Below, in pieces: positions 1 through 5,909 of a DNA stretch of 6,471 bases. Below the pieces are notes generated by a model. It made no database searches, was not told where the DNA came from, and saw nothing but the letters and a program-made list of their open reading frames with translations. How positions within the stretch are numbered: the first letter of the stretch is position 1; each line of letters opens with the position of its first letter. The stretch is from Candidatus Rokuibacteriota bacterium (GTDB taxonomy: Bacteria > Methylomirabilota > Methylomirabilia > Rokubacteriales > JACOUJ01), in contig JACOUJ010000350.1 of assembly GCA_016177865.1 (NCBI GenBank), positions 1 through 6,471 on the forward strand, in the 5' to 3' direction. Position numbers and translations under genes: made by a program.

Positions 1-310
1 CCCTGAACCCGAGAGACGTGACCGTCAGGAGGTCGTGCTCATTTCTGATCTTACTCGTCGCGTGACGCTCCAGGGCCAGGAGGGATTCGTCAGAGGTCAT
101 CCCGTGGCCATCATCCGTAACCTGGATCAAACCCTGCCCGGTTTCCCGGAGATCCACCGTAATCCTGGTCGCCCCGGCATCCAACGAATTCTCAAGGAGC
201 TCCTTGACCACCGATGCCGGACGCTCGATCACCTCACCGGCCGCGATCTTGTTGACCACGGATTCCGGGAGAACCTGAATACGGTTCACGGGGCGAAGCG
301 GGTCTTCCAT
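1..310 (-). CDS. mutL: DNA mismatch repair protein MutL, N-terminal part (runs off window)
   Basis: This is the N-terminal ATPase region of MutL, the GHKL-family matchmaker that links MutS bound at a mismatch to downstream nicking and excision. Only the first 103 codons are present; the gene continues past base 1. Visible signatures are IQVLPESVVNKIAAGEVIER (residues 11-30), the KELLENSLDAGAT motif (36-48) with E37 and N41 matching E. coli MutL catalytic Glu29 and Mg-binding Asn33, TDDGHGM (65-71) with D66 matching the nucleotide-binding Asp58, and HATSKI followed by TSLGFR at the edge. The ATG at 310 lies inside the end of mutS (25-base overlap), with a weak purine stretch next to it. A GTG at 289 would give a start closer to the E. 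coli one (MNRIQVLP) and a 4-base GTGA overlap with the mutS stop, so the start is unsettled. The overlap suggests coupled translation with mutS. Whether the C-terminal endonuclease motif exists cannot be seen here. Confidence 0.95.
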   Translation of the reverse strand, partial: MEDPLRPVNRIQVLPESVVNKIAAGEVIERPASVVKELLENSLDAGATRITVDLRETGQGLIQVTDDGHGMTSDESLLALERHATSKIRNEHDLLTVTSLGFR

Positions 311-2937
311 TCCTGCAGCTTCCCCAGCGCCTGAAGCGGCGTCAGGCGGTCGGGGTCCAGGCGCGAGAGCTCTTCGAGGAGGTCGTGAGGTACGGGGAAG
401 AGGGAAAGCTGGGGCGCCTCTTCGGGCGCGGCCCGACCACTCTGGGCCTCAAGCCCTGCGAGGATCGCCTTGGCCCTGGCAATCACCTCCGGGGGGAGGC
501 CGGCGAGGCGAGCCACCTGGATCCCGTAGCTCCGGTCGGTCCCTCCGGGACGGACGGAGTGAAGGAAGATAATCTCGTCATTCCACTCACGCACCGCCAC
601 GTGGAAGTTCTTGACCCGGACGAACTGGTCGGCCAGCTGGATCAACTCGTGGTAGTGGGTGGCAAAGAGCACCTTCGCCCCGGGAACTCGCTCGTGGAGG
701 TACTCCGCCACCGCCCAAGCGATGGCCAGACCATCGTAGGTCGAGGTCCCGCGGCCGATCTCATCCAAAAGGATGAGGCTCCTCGAGGTCGCGTGATGAA
801 GGATGTTCGCGGTCTCGGACATCTCGACGAGAAATGTGCTTTGGCCTCGTGCCAGGTTGTCACGCGCCCCCACCCGCGTGAAAATCCGATCCATGACCCC
901 GATGCGCGCGCTCTTGGCCGGAATGAAGGCCCCCATCTGGGCCATGATGACGAGCAGGGCGGTCTGACGCATGTACGTTGACTTGCCCGCCATGTTGGGG
1001 CCGGTCACCAGGACCATCTGGGTCTCGATGCCGTCGAGGCTCACATCGTTAGGGACGAAGGGGAGATCTCGCGTCTGCCGGTCGAGCACGGGATGGCGTC
1101 CTCCCACGATCTCGATGACTGTCGAGTCGTCCACGACAGGACGAACATCGCCCCAGGTACGGGCACTACGGGCAAAGGCATGGAGCACGTCGAGGCATGC
1201 CACCGCCCGCGCGGTCCCCAGAATTCGCTCGGTCTCCTTGGCCACCTGGCTGCGAACCGTCTCAAAGATTTCGTGCTCGAGGGCCCGAATCCGCTCCTCA
1301 GCCCCGAGGACCTTCGTCTCATACTCCTTCAGCTCCGGCGTCGTGTAGCGCTCACCCCCGACCAGAGTTTGTCGCCTCACGTACTCATCCGGGACCGCGC
1401 CGATGTGACTTTTGGAGACCTCTATGGCATACCCGAAGACTCGATTGAACCGGACCCGCAGCGCGGAAATCCCAGTCCGCTGACGCTCCCGCGCCTCCAT
1501 CCCGACGATCCACTCCTGCGCCCCCCGGATCTCCTCCTTGAGGGCATCCAGCTCCCGACTGTACCCGGGTCGGATCAGTCGCCCCTCGTGGAGCGTGAGC
1601 GGGGGGTCATCCACCAGGGCCTCCGCGAGAAGAGAGCGCACCGACCCCAGATCCTCGAGAGCCTCGCCGAGCTCGCGGAGTCGGGGACTCGTGGCCTCCG
1701 TGAGCGAGTGCCTCAGGGAGGGGATTGGTTCGAGCGAGGCGCGAAGCGCGATCAGATCGCGGGCATGGGCGAGACCGAGGGCCACCCGGCTTGCCAGCCG
1801 TTCCAGATCGCCGATTTGTCTCAGGATCTCTCTGAGGCCGCTTACGAGGGCATGGCTCGTCGCCAGCGCCTCAACCGCGTCCTGCCGTGTCCGGATCTCA
1901 TCCGGGTTTCGTTCCGGATGGAGGAGCCACAGGCGGAGGAGCCGGCCTCCCATGGGGGTTTCGGTCTCGTCCATCGCTGAGTAGAGGGTGCCCCGGGGTG
2001 AGCGTCCGTCAAGGCTTTCCACGAGCTCGAGGTTCCGGCAAGCCGTCTCATCGAGGACCAGAGACTCAGCGGGTGCGAGGCGCCGAATCCGCGATAGATG
2101 CGAGAGGGAAGCGGCCTGGGTCTCGTAGAGGTAACCAAGGGCCGCCCCCGCAGCCTGGAGCCCCACCGTGGCCCCGCTCAGGCCAAACCCGTCCAGCGAC
2201 GCCACGCCGAAATGGCTTCTCAAGCGCTCCAGTGCACGGGCTCGATGAAACTCTCCAGGCTCTCTCACGGTCAGTGTGGCGCCAGACGCCGTGAGCCACG
2301 CGGCCAGTGCGGTATCCTCACGAAGGGTCTTGGGGAGGAGAATCTCCGAAGGGCCCCGGAGGAGGAGTTCCTGGAGGAGGCCGGCTCCACCTCCTCCCTC
2401 CTCCCCGACCAAGAACTCGGCGGTTCCCAGATCCAAGAGTGCCGCCCCGAATCCCTCCCGCTCCCTCGTCAGGGCCAGAAGATAATTGTTGCGCTTCCGT
2501 TCCAGAAAGGCCGGGTCGAGCTGAGTCCCCGGGGTGATGAGTCGCCCGACCTCGCGTTTCATGAGCTTTCGTCCGAGACCCGGGCCCTCGGCTTGCTCGG
2601 AGAGCGCCACCTTGTAGCCGGCCTTGAGAAGACGACCGATGTAGCCCTCCGCCGCGTGGTGAGGGAATCCGGCCATGGGAATCCGCGGCGACTCCCCTTT
2701 CTGCCGAGAGGTTAAGGCGATTTCTAAGGTCCGTGATGCGATCCCCGCGTCTTCATAGAACATTTCATAGAAATCGCCGAGGCGGAAGAGAAGGATGGCG
2801 TCCGGGTAGCGCCGCTTCAACTCCCGATACTGGCGCATCATGGGAGTCTCATCAGGTGAAGTGCGACCGTGGGCCGAACCCTGACGGCCCCGGTGAGCGG
2901 GAGAGACGTTATCGAAAGCGGGGGAGGAGCGCTTCAT
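286..2937 (-). CDS. mutS: DNA mismatch repair ATPase MutS
   Basis: MutS1-type mismatch recognition protein of 883 residues, slightly longer than E. coli MutS (853). The order of domains is complete. The mismatch-binding domain I carries GDFYEMF (54-60), with the Phe-x-Glu wedge at F56 and E58. The connector, lever and clamp regions occupy about 150-590. The ABC-type ATPase has Walker A GPNMAGKST (646-654), signature region around ARGQSTFLVEM (696-706), Walker B LILLDEIGRGTST (721-733) and the ATHYHEL histidine loop (759-765). Then come the helix-turn-helix segment near GIQVARLAGLP (805-815), a QLSLF (843-847) that fits a beta-clamp-binding peptide, and a C-terminal tail of the usual DPDRLTPLQALGKL type. 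No key residue is missing, so it should be active. The start at 2937 overlaps the HIT gene by 29 bases and has a G-rich stretch 6 bases upstream. An internal ATG at 2841 (Met33 or Met34) lies closer to the conserved part, so the first 32 residues may not be translated. It sits in an operon with the HIT gene and mutL. Confidence 0.98.
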   Translation of the reverse strand: MKRSSPAFDNVSPAHRGRQGSAHGRTSPDETPMMRQYRELKRRYPDAILLFRLGDFYEMFYEDAGIASRTLEIALTSRQKGESPRIPMAGFPHHAAEGYIGRLLKAGYKVALSEQAEGPGLGRKLMKREVGRLITPGTQLDPAFLERKRNNYLLALTREREGFGAALLDLGTAEFLVGEEGGGGAGLLQELLLRGPSEILLPKTLREDTALAAWLTASGATLTVREPGEFHRARALERLRSHFGVASLDGFGLSGATVGLQAAGAALGYLYETQAASLSHLSRIRRLAPAESLVLDETACRNLELVESLDGRSPRGTLYSAMDETETPMGGRLLRLWLLHPERNPDEIRTRQDAVEALATSHALVSGLREILRQIGDLERLASRVALGLAHARDLIALRASLEPIPSLRHSLTEATSPRLRELGEALEDLGSVRSLLAEALVDDPPLTLHEGRLIRPGYSRELDALKEEIRGAQEWIVGMEARERQRTGISALRVRFNRVFGYAIEVSKSHIGAVPDEYVRRQTLVGGERYTTPELKEYETKVLGAEERIRALEHEIFETVRSQVAKETERILGTARAVACLDVLHAFARSARTWGDVRPVVDDSTVIEIVGGRHPVLDRQTRDLPFVPNDVSLDGIETQMVLVTGPNMAGKSTYMRQTALLVIMAQMGAFIPAKSARIGVMDRIFTRVGARDNLARGQSTFLVEMSETANILHHATSRSLILLDEIGRGTSTYDGLAIAWAVAEYLHERVPGAKVLFATHYHELIQLADQFVRVKNFHVAVREWNDEIIFLHSVRPGGTDRSYGIQVARLAGLPPEVIARAKAILAGLEAQSGRAAPEEAPQLSLFPVPHDLLEELSRLDPDRLTPLQALGKLQEWKTRFAP

Positions 2938-3388
2938 ACGTTGCCCCCGGATCCTGGGAGATGACCTTGACGTCTCCAGTCACCGGCATGAAGTTCGTGT
3001 CGCCGGTCCAGCGGGGAACGATGTGCAGGTGGAGGTGTCCTTCAACCCCTGCGCCAGCGATCCGCCCCTGATTGATCCCGAGGTTAAAACCGTCAGGGCT
3101 GAATGCGGCCCTGAGCGCCAGAACACCCCGCTGTGTCAACCGACCGAAGGCGCGCAGCTCATCGTCCGAAAGGGCCTCATAGAGCCCCACATGGCGGGCG
3201 ACCGCCACCATGAGGTGGCCCGGAGCGTAAGGGTAGGCGTTGAGGAGCGCGAAGGCGAGGGGCTCCCGGACGAGGACGAGGCGGGCCCGGTCATCACTTG
3301 CCGCCAAGGCTGAACAAAAGATGCACTCGCGACCCCCGCCCCCACCCTGAACGTATTCGGCCCGCCACGGGGCCCAGAGCTTCTCCAT
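2909..3388 (-). CDS. HIT-family nucleotide hydrolase/phosphorylase (Ap4A phosphorylase-like)
   Basis: A 159-residue histidine-triad protein. The active-site motif is HLHLHIVPRW (118-127), where H122 would be the nucleophilic histidine that forms a nucleotidyl intermediate. The N-terminal MEKLWAPWRAEYV, a CIFC pair (22-25) that probably helps bind zinc, NAYPYAPGHLMV (50-61), FNLGINQG (101-108) and GDTNFMPV (129-136) match the bacterial group that includes the mycobacterial diadenosine tetraphosphate phosphorylase Rv2613c, as I recall that sequence. Members cleave dinucleoside polyphosphates or other nucleotide conjugates; the exact substrate cannot be read from sequence. A glycine run (15-19) between the N-terminal motif and CIFC is longer than usual. 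The start agrees with the family even though the ribosome binding site is weak. The stop lies 29 bases inside mutS, so the two genes are probably co-translated. A hairpin sits 13 bases upstream of the start. Confidence 0.9.
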   Translation of the reverse strand: MEKLWAPWRAEYVQGGGGGRECIFCSALAASDDRARLVLVREPLAFALLNAYPYAPGHLMVAVARHVGLYEALSDDELRAFGRLTQRGVLALRAAFSPDGFNLGINQGRIAGAGVEGHLHLHIVPRWTGDTNFMPVTGDVKVISQDPGATYEALLPRFR

Positions 3389-3393
3389 CCCGT

Positions 3394-3426
3394 CAACACA
3401 AAGGGCAAGGGGTATGCCCTTGCCCT
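3394..3426 (-). terminator. Hairpin between the IHF-like and HIT genes (weak terminator or attenuator)
   Basis: A perfect 10-bp inverted repeat, AGGGCAAGGG at 3402-3411 and its complement at 3417-3426, encloses a 5-base loop. Read on the minus strand it is followed by TTTGTGTT, a broken T-tract. That suits a partial intrinsic terminator or an attenuator after the IHF-like gene. Its end lies only 13 bases before the HIT start codon, so in RNA it could also affect access to that start. The interrupted T-tract makes complete termination doubtful. Confidence 0.5.
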
Positions 3427-3463
3427 CGTTGGCCGGCCAGCAGGCCGTCAGGCGGTCGTCGCC

Positions 3464-3739
3464 TCACCCGTTGACCAGCTCCTTCAACCGCTTGCCCACC
3501 TTGAAGAAGGGAACCCGTTTCTCGGGGACGCTCACGCTGGTACCGGTCTTGGGGTTTCGTCCCTTCCTGGGGTTGCGTTTCCGAACACGGAAGCTCCCGA
3601 ACCCGCGAAGCTCCACCTTGTCCCCTTGCGCGAGCGCCGCGCTGACGTTGTCAAAAATGGTGTTCACGATGAGCTCTGTCTCTTTCTTGGTCAGGTTGGC
3701 GATCTTAGCAACCTCGTCGACGAGATCAGCCTTCGTCAT
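3464..3739 (-). CDS. HU/IHF-family DNA-bending protein (IHF beta-like)
   Basis: A 91-residue nucleoid-associated protein of full family length. The helical dimerisation part is MTKADLVDEVA through about residue 38. The beta-ribbon arm region holds VELRGFGSFRVRKR (42-55), the signature RNPKTGT (61-67) whose P63 is the intercalating proline that kinks DNA, and VPFFKVGKRLKELVN (76-90). Such proteins bind as dimers in the minor groove and bend DNA in recombination, replication and transcription. The MTKADL start and the arm resemble IHF beta subunits more than canonical HU, but the split between IHF and HU is not decisive from one sequence, so no symbol is given. The start is fixed by a strong ribosome binding site 8 bases upstream. 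It is the first gene of the minus-strand group and is followed by a 75-base spacer with a hairpin before the HIT gene. Confidence 0.93.
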   Translation of the reverse strand: MTKADLVDEVAKIANLTKKETELIVNTIFDNVSAALAQGDKVELRGFGSFRVRKRNPRKGRNPKTGTSVSVPEKRVPFFKVGKRLKELVNG

Positions 3740-3747
3740 GGTTTTGA

Positions 3748-3753
3748 CACCTC
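3748..3753 (-). promoter_or_regulatory. Ribosome binding site of the IHF-like gene
   Basis: GAGGTG on the minus strand, 8 bases before the ATG at 3739. It is the clearest Shine-Dalgarno sequence in the window, fixes the start codon, and implies that the transcript begins upstream of about position 3760. Confidence 0.75.
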
Positions 3754-3809
3754 ACTGTCCGGTTGTTGTCAAGCGCTGACGCGTCGGAGCTCCGGGAGGG
3801 AAATCCACC

Positions 3810-3838
3810 TGTATAATCCCAAACCGGCCTAACGCTAA
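3810..3838 (-). promoter_or_regulatory. Weak promoter candidate for the IHF-like gene
   Basis: On the minus strand, TATACA (3815 to 3810) lies 17 bases downstream of TTAGCG (3838 to 3833). This would give a leader of roughly 60 bases before the ATG at 3739. The -10 matches four of six consensus bases and the -35 three of six. A better -35 hexamer, TTGACA, lies further upstream (3861 to 3856) but has only TAGCGT at 18 bases as partner. Which of these is used cannot be decided by eye. Confidence 0.25.
3812..3817 (+). promoter_or_regulatory. Consensus -10 hexamer facing the TRAP permease genes
   Basis: A perfect TATAAT preceded directly by TG, on the plus strand in the divergent intergenic region. 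No recognisable -35 lies 16-18 bases upstream. If used, it would give a leader of roughly 155 bases that contains the palindrome at 3878-3897, so a bound repressor there could block transcription. Confidence 0.3.
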
Positions 3839-3877
3839 CATGGCAAAGATTTCCCTGTCAAGAGTTTCTCCCACCTC

Positions 3878-3897
3878 GATCCATGTAACAATGGATC
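3878..3897. promoter_or_regulatory. Palindromic operator candidate upstream of the TRAP permease genes
   Basis: GATCCAT and ATGGATC form perfect 7-bp arms around the 6-base spacer GTAACA. The arms extend imperfectly outward as CG...CG with a two-base offset. The size and symmetry fit a site for a dimeric regulator such as those that commonly control TRAP transporters, but no regulator gene lies in the window and the family cannot be named. It ends 15 bases before the candidate -35 at 3913. Confidence 0.35.
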
Positions 3898-3912
3898 ATC
3901 GAAAAATCTCGG

Positions 3913-3941
3913 TTGACGCGGTGGAAGCGCCATGCTACTTG
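3913..3941 (+). promoter_or_regulatory. Weak promoter candidate for the TRAP permease genes
   Basis: TTGACG (3913-3918, five of six -35 bases) is followed after 17 bases by TACTTG (3936-3941), a poor -10. Transcription would start near 3948 and give a leader of about 30 bases before the ATG at 3980. The palindrome at 3878-3897 would then be centred near -60, a position typical of activators. Confidence 0.25.
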
Positions 3942-3968
3942 TTGGCCCGTTGTCAGCCCGGCACCGCA

Positions 3969-3974
3969 GTGAGG
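3969..3974 (+). promoter_or_regulatory. Ribosome binding site choosing the dctQ-type start
   Basis: GTGAGG lies 5 bases before the ATG at 3980. It favours that start over the in-frame ATG at 3932, which has only a weaker GGAAG upstream and would add 16 residues not typical of the family. Confidence 0.6.
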
Positions 3975-3979
3975 CTTCC

Positions 3980-4501
3980 ATGCTTCGTGAGCTGGCCAGA
4001 ACGATCGACGCCTTTCAAGAGCGCTGGGGCCGCGGCGTTTCATGGCTCATGCTCGCGATGGTCGTGGTCGTCTTCGGAGACGTGATCTTCCGCTACGCCT
4101 TCAATCGGAGCTGGGTCTTCGTCCAGGAGCTCGAGTGGCATCTCTTCGGCCTCGTCTATCTCCTCGCCGCCGGCTACACGATGCTCCATGACGAGCACGT
4201 CCGGGTGGACATCGTGTATGCCAAGCTGGCCCCTCGGAAGAAGGCCTGGGTGGATCTCGTTCTCCTCTTCGTCTTTTTCTTCCCTTCCTGTCTGCTCGTC
4301 ATCTACACGACGTGGCCGTTTGTCAGGAATTCATTCCTGGTAAATGAGGGCTCGCCCGACCCGGGTGGCATTCCCGCCCGATGGGCGATCAAGTCCATCA
4401 TCATCGTAGGCTTCCTCCTCCTCGGCCTTCAGGGCATCTCCCAGGCCATCAAGAACCTTTACTGGGCCATGGGTTGGGAAGAGCCCGAAGGGCGGCTCTG
4501 A
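3980..4501 (+). CDS. TRAP transporter small permease subunit (DctQ-type)
   Basis: A 173-residue integral membrane protein with four hydrophobic segments at about residues 19-41, 52-70, 91-112 and 136-157, the usual DctQ layout. Family landmarks are DVIFRYAFNRSWVFVQELEW (34-53) and DEHVRVDIVY (71-80). The small subunit packs against DctM and supports the scaffold on which the periplasmic binding protein docks. The pattern resembles the mannitol/chloroaromatic (FcbT2-like) branch more than C4-dicarboxylate DctQ, but substrate cannot be inferred from this subunit. The start at 3980 is preferred because of the GTGAGG 5 bases before it; an in-frame ATG at 3932 would add 16 polar residues. It is followed after 12 bases by the large subunit, so the two form an operon. 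Confidence 0.93.
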   Translation: MLRELARTIDAFQERWGRGVSWLMLAMVVVVFGDVIFRYAFNRSWVFVQELEWHLFGLVYLLAAGYTMLHDEHVRVDIVYAKLAPRKKAWVDLVLLFVFFFPSCLLVIYTTWPFVRNSFLVNEGSPDPGGIPARWAIKSIIIVGFLLLGLQGISQAIKNLYWAMGWEEPEGRL

Positions 4502-4513
4502 GCCCCTCGACCG

Positions 4514-5842
4514 ATGCCCCCCTGGGACCAGACGCTCGCTGCACTCATGTTTGTCGGGATGATCGCTTTCCTCTTCTTTGGATTTCCCGTCGCCTTCAGC
4601 CTGACGTTTACGGGGCTCTTCTTTGGCCTTATCGGATTTGGCCTGCCGTTTTTTGATCTGCTTCCTCTCAGAATCTGGGGGACCATGTCCAACTTCACGC
4701 TGATCGCCGTCCCCCTGTTCGTCTTCATGGGCGTGGCGCTCGAGAAATCCGGCCTCGCCGAAGAGTTGCTTGAAACGATGGCGCTCCTGTTCGGGCGCCT
4801 CCGCGGCGGCATCGCCATCTCTGTGGTGGTGGTAGGCGCGATCCTCGCCGCTTCTACGGGGATCGTCGGCGCGAGCGTCATCACGATGGGTCTCGTCTCC
4901 CTGCCGACGATGTTGCGTCGCGGCTACGACAAACGGCTGATTACCGGGACAATCTGCGCCGCGGGCACGCTCGGTCAGATCATCCCGCCCAGTATCATCC
5001 TCGTCCTCCTCGGCGACATCATGGGGGTCTCGGTCGGCGATCTTTACATCGGCGCCTTCCTCCCGGGGTTCGTTCTCGTCGCCCTCTATATCATCTACAT
5101 CCTCGTCCTCGGCCAGTGGAAGCCCCACCTGGCCCCGCCGATCCCCAAGGAGGAGGTCGCCGCCTTCCAGGCCCAGGCCATCAAGCGCGTCGCCGTCGCC
5201 CTGGCCCCGGCGTTCACCCTCATCCTGGCCGTGTTGGGCTCGATCTTCTGGGGGATCGCGTCGCCGACCGAGGGCGCGGCCGTGGGGGCCGCGGGCGGCC
5301 TGATCCTGACGATGCTCAAAGGGCGCTTCTCGATGTCCATGCTCAGGGACGTGATGCGCACGACGACGCGCATCACGAGTCTCGCCTTCATCATCCTGAT
5401 CGGCGCCAACACGTTTGGGTTGGTCTTCCGGGGCCTGAACGGTGACAAGCTGATCCAGACCCTCCTCCTCGGGCTTCCCTTCGGCGGCTACGGGGTCCTG
5501 GCCGTCGTCATGCTGGTCATCTTCTTCCTCGGTTTCTTCATCGACTTCTTCGAGATCTGCTTCATTCACATCCCGATCCTGACCCCGGTCCTGGTCCAGC
5601 ACTTCGGCTTCAATCCGGTCTGGCTCGGGGTCGTGATCGGGGTCAACCTCCAGACCTCGTTTCTCACGCCCCCCTTCGGCTTCTCCCTCTTCTATCTTCG
5701 CGGAGTCGCGCCGCCCGAGGTCACCACCGGCGACATCTACCACGGCGTAATTCCGTTCGTCGGGCTCCAGCTCCTCGGCCTCATCCTGCTGATCGCCTTC
5801 CCGGAGATCGTCTTCTCGCTGATCCGCCTGTTCAGGGGGTGA
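4514..5842 (+). CDS. TRAP transporter large permease subunit (DctM-type)
   Basis: A 442-residue, very hydrophobic protein with about a dozen membrane segments, full length for DctM of the ion transporter superfamily. It forms the solute channel and couples uptake to a sodium or proton gradient. Typical sequences are SNFTLIAVPLFVFMG (59-73), AASTGIVGASVITMGL (112-127), RRGYDKRLITGTICAAGTLG (135-154) with the following QIIPPSIILVLLGD (155-168), SPTEGAAVGAAG (250-261), IDFFEI (343-348) and NLQTSFLTPPFGFSLFYLRG (378-397). The two re-entrant helical-hairpin regions are both recognisable near 112-160 and 376-390. The closest branch by eye is the FcbT3-like large permease, consistent with the small subunit. 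There is no clear ribosome binding site before the ATG. The 12-base gap after the dctQ-type stop suggests translation by coupling. The stop is followed by a hairpin that serves mainly the opposite strand. Confidence 0.96.
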   Translation: MPPWDQTLAALMFVGMIAFLFFGFPVAFSLTFTGLFFGLIGFGLPFFDLLPLRIWGTMSNFTLIAVPLFVFMGVALEKSGLAEELLETMALLFGRLRGGIAISVVVVGAILAASTGIVGASVITMGLVSLPTMLRRGYDKRLITGTICAAGTLGQIIPPSIILVLLGDIMGVSVGDLYIGAFLPGFVLVALYIIYILVLGQWKPHLAPPIPKEEVAAFQAQAIKRVAVALAPAFTLILAVLGSIFWGIASPTEGAAVGAAGGLILTMLKGRFSMSMLRDVMRTTTRITSLAFIILIGANTFGLVFRGLNGDKLIQTLLLGLPFGGYGVLAVVMLVIFFLGFFIDFFEICFIHIPILTPVLVQHFGFNPVWLGVVIGVNLQTSFLTPPFGFSLFYLRGVAPPEVTTGDIYHGVIPFVGLQLLGLILLIAFPEIVFSLIRLFRG

Positions 5843-5850
5843 GACGATTC

Positions 5851-5888
5851 GAAAAAGAAAGCGGCGGGGCCCCAATGACCCCGCCGCT
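5851..5888 (-). terminator. Rho-independent terminator of the DctP-type gene
   Basis: AGCGGCGGGG (5860-5869) and its exact complement (5879-5888) make a 10-bp, GC-rich stem with a 9-base loop. On the minus strand the stem is followed by TTTCTTTTTC (5860 to 5851), a good U-tract. It lies 21 bases after the stop of the minus-strand binding-protein gene. On the plus strand the same stem has no T-run after it, so it would stop transcripts from the permease genes less well. Confidence 0.88.
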
Positions 5889-5909
5889 CGGGTCGTTCGG
5901 CTCGGTCGA

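Noticed and set aside
35..334. A 99-codon plus-strand frame at the left end
   Set aside because: The opposite strand encodes unmistakable MutL motifs across the same bases.
1093..1980. A 295-codon open frame on the plus strand opposite mutS, and similar ones at 385-981 and 2098-2715
   Set aside because: They lie antisense to a fully conserved mutS, have no family motifs, and are expected from GC-rich codon use.
3333..3347. C-runs in the HIT gene (and the CCTCC-rich stretch in mutS near 2390-2405) as phase-variable tracts
   Set aside because: No single run exceeds five bases and both reading frames are intact, so slippage switching is unlikely; these encode glycine-rich linkers.
3744..3772. 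TTGACA with TGTCAA 17 bases on, as a promoter for the IHF-like gene
   Set aside because: Transcription would start at or inside the start codon and leave out the strong GAGGTG ribosome binding site; the -10 is also poor.
3858..4043. A 61-codon minus-strand frame across the divergent promoter region
   Set aside because: It overlaps the start of the permease gene antisense, has no family features, and would cover the operator candidate.
3840..4085. An 81-codon plus-strand frame starting in the intergenic region
   Set aside because: It runs out of frame into the dctQ-type gene, lacks a ribosome binding site and resembles nothing known.
4331..5875. A 514-codon open frame on the minus strand across the TRAP permease genes
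   Set aside because: Its product is an extremely charged, low-complexity protein of Asp, Glu, Arg and Gly. That is what the complement of a GC-rich gene for a hydrophobic membrane protein gives. It also runs through the terminator and shows no recognisable domain.
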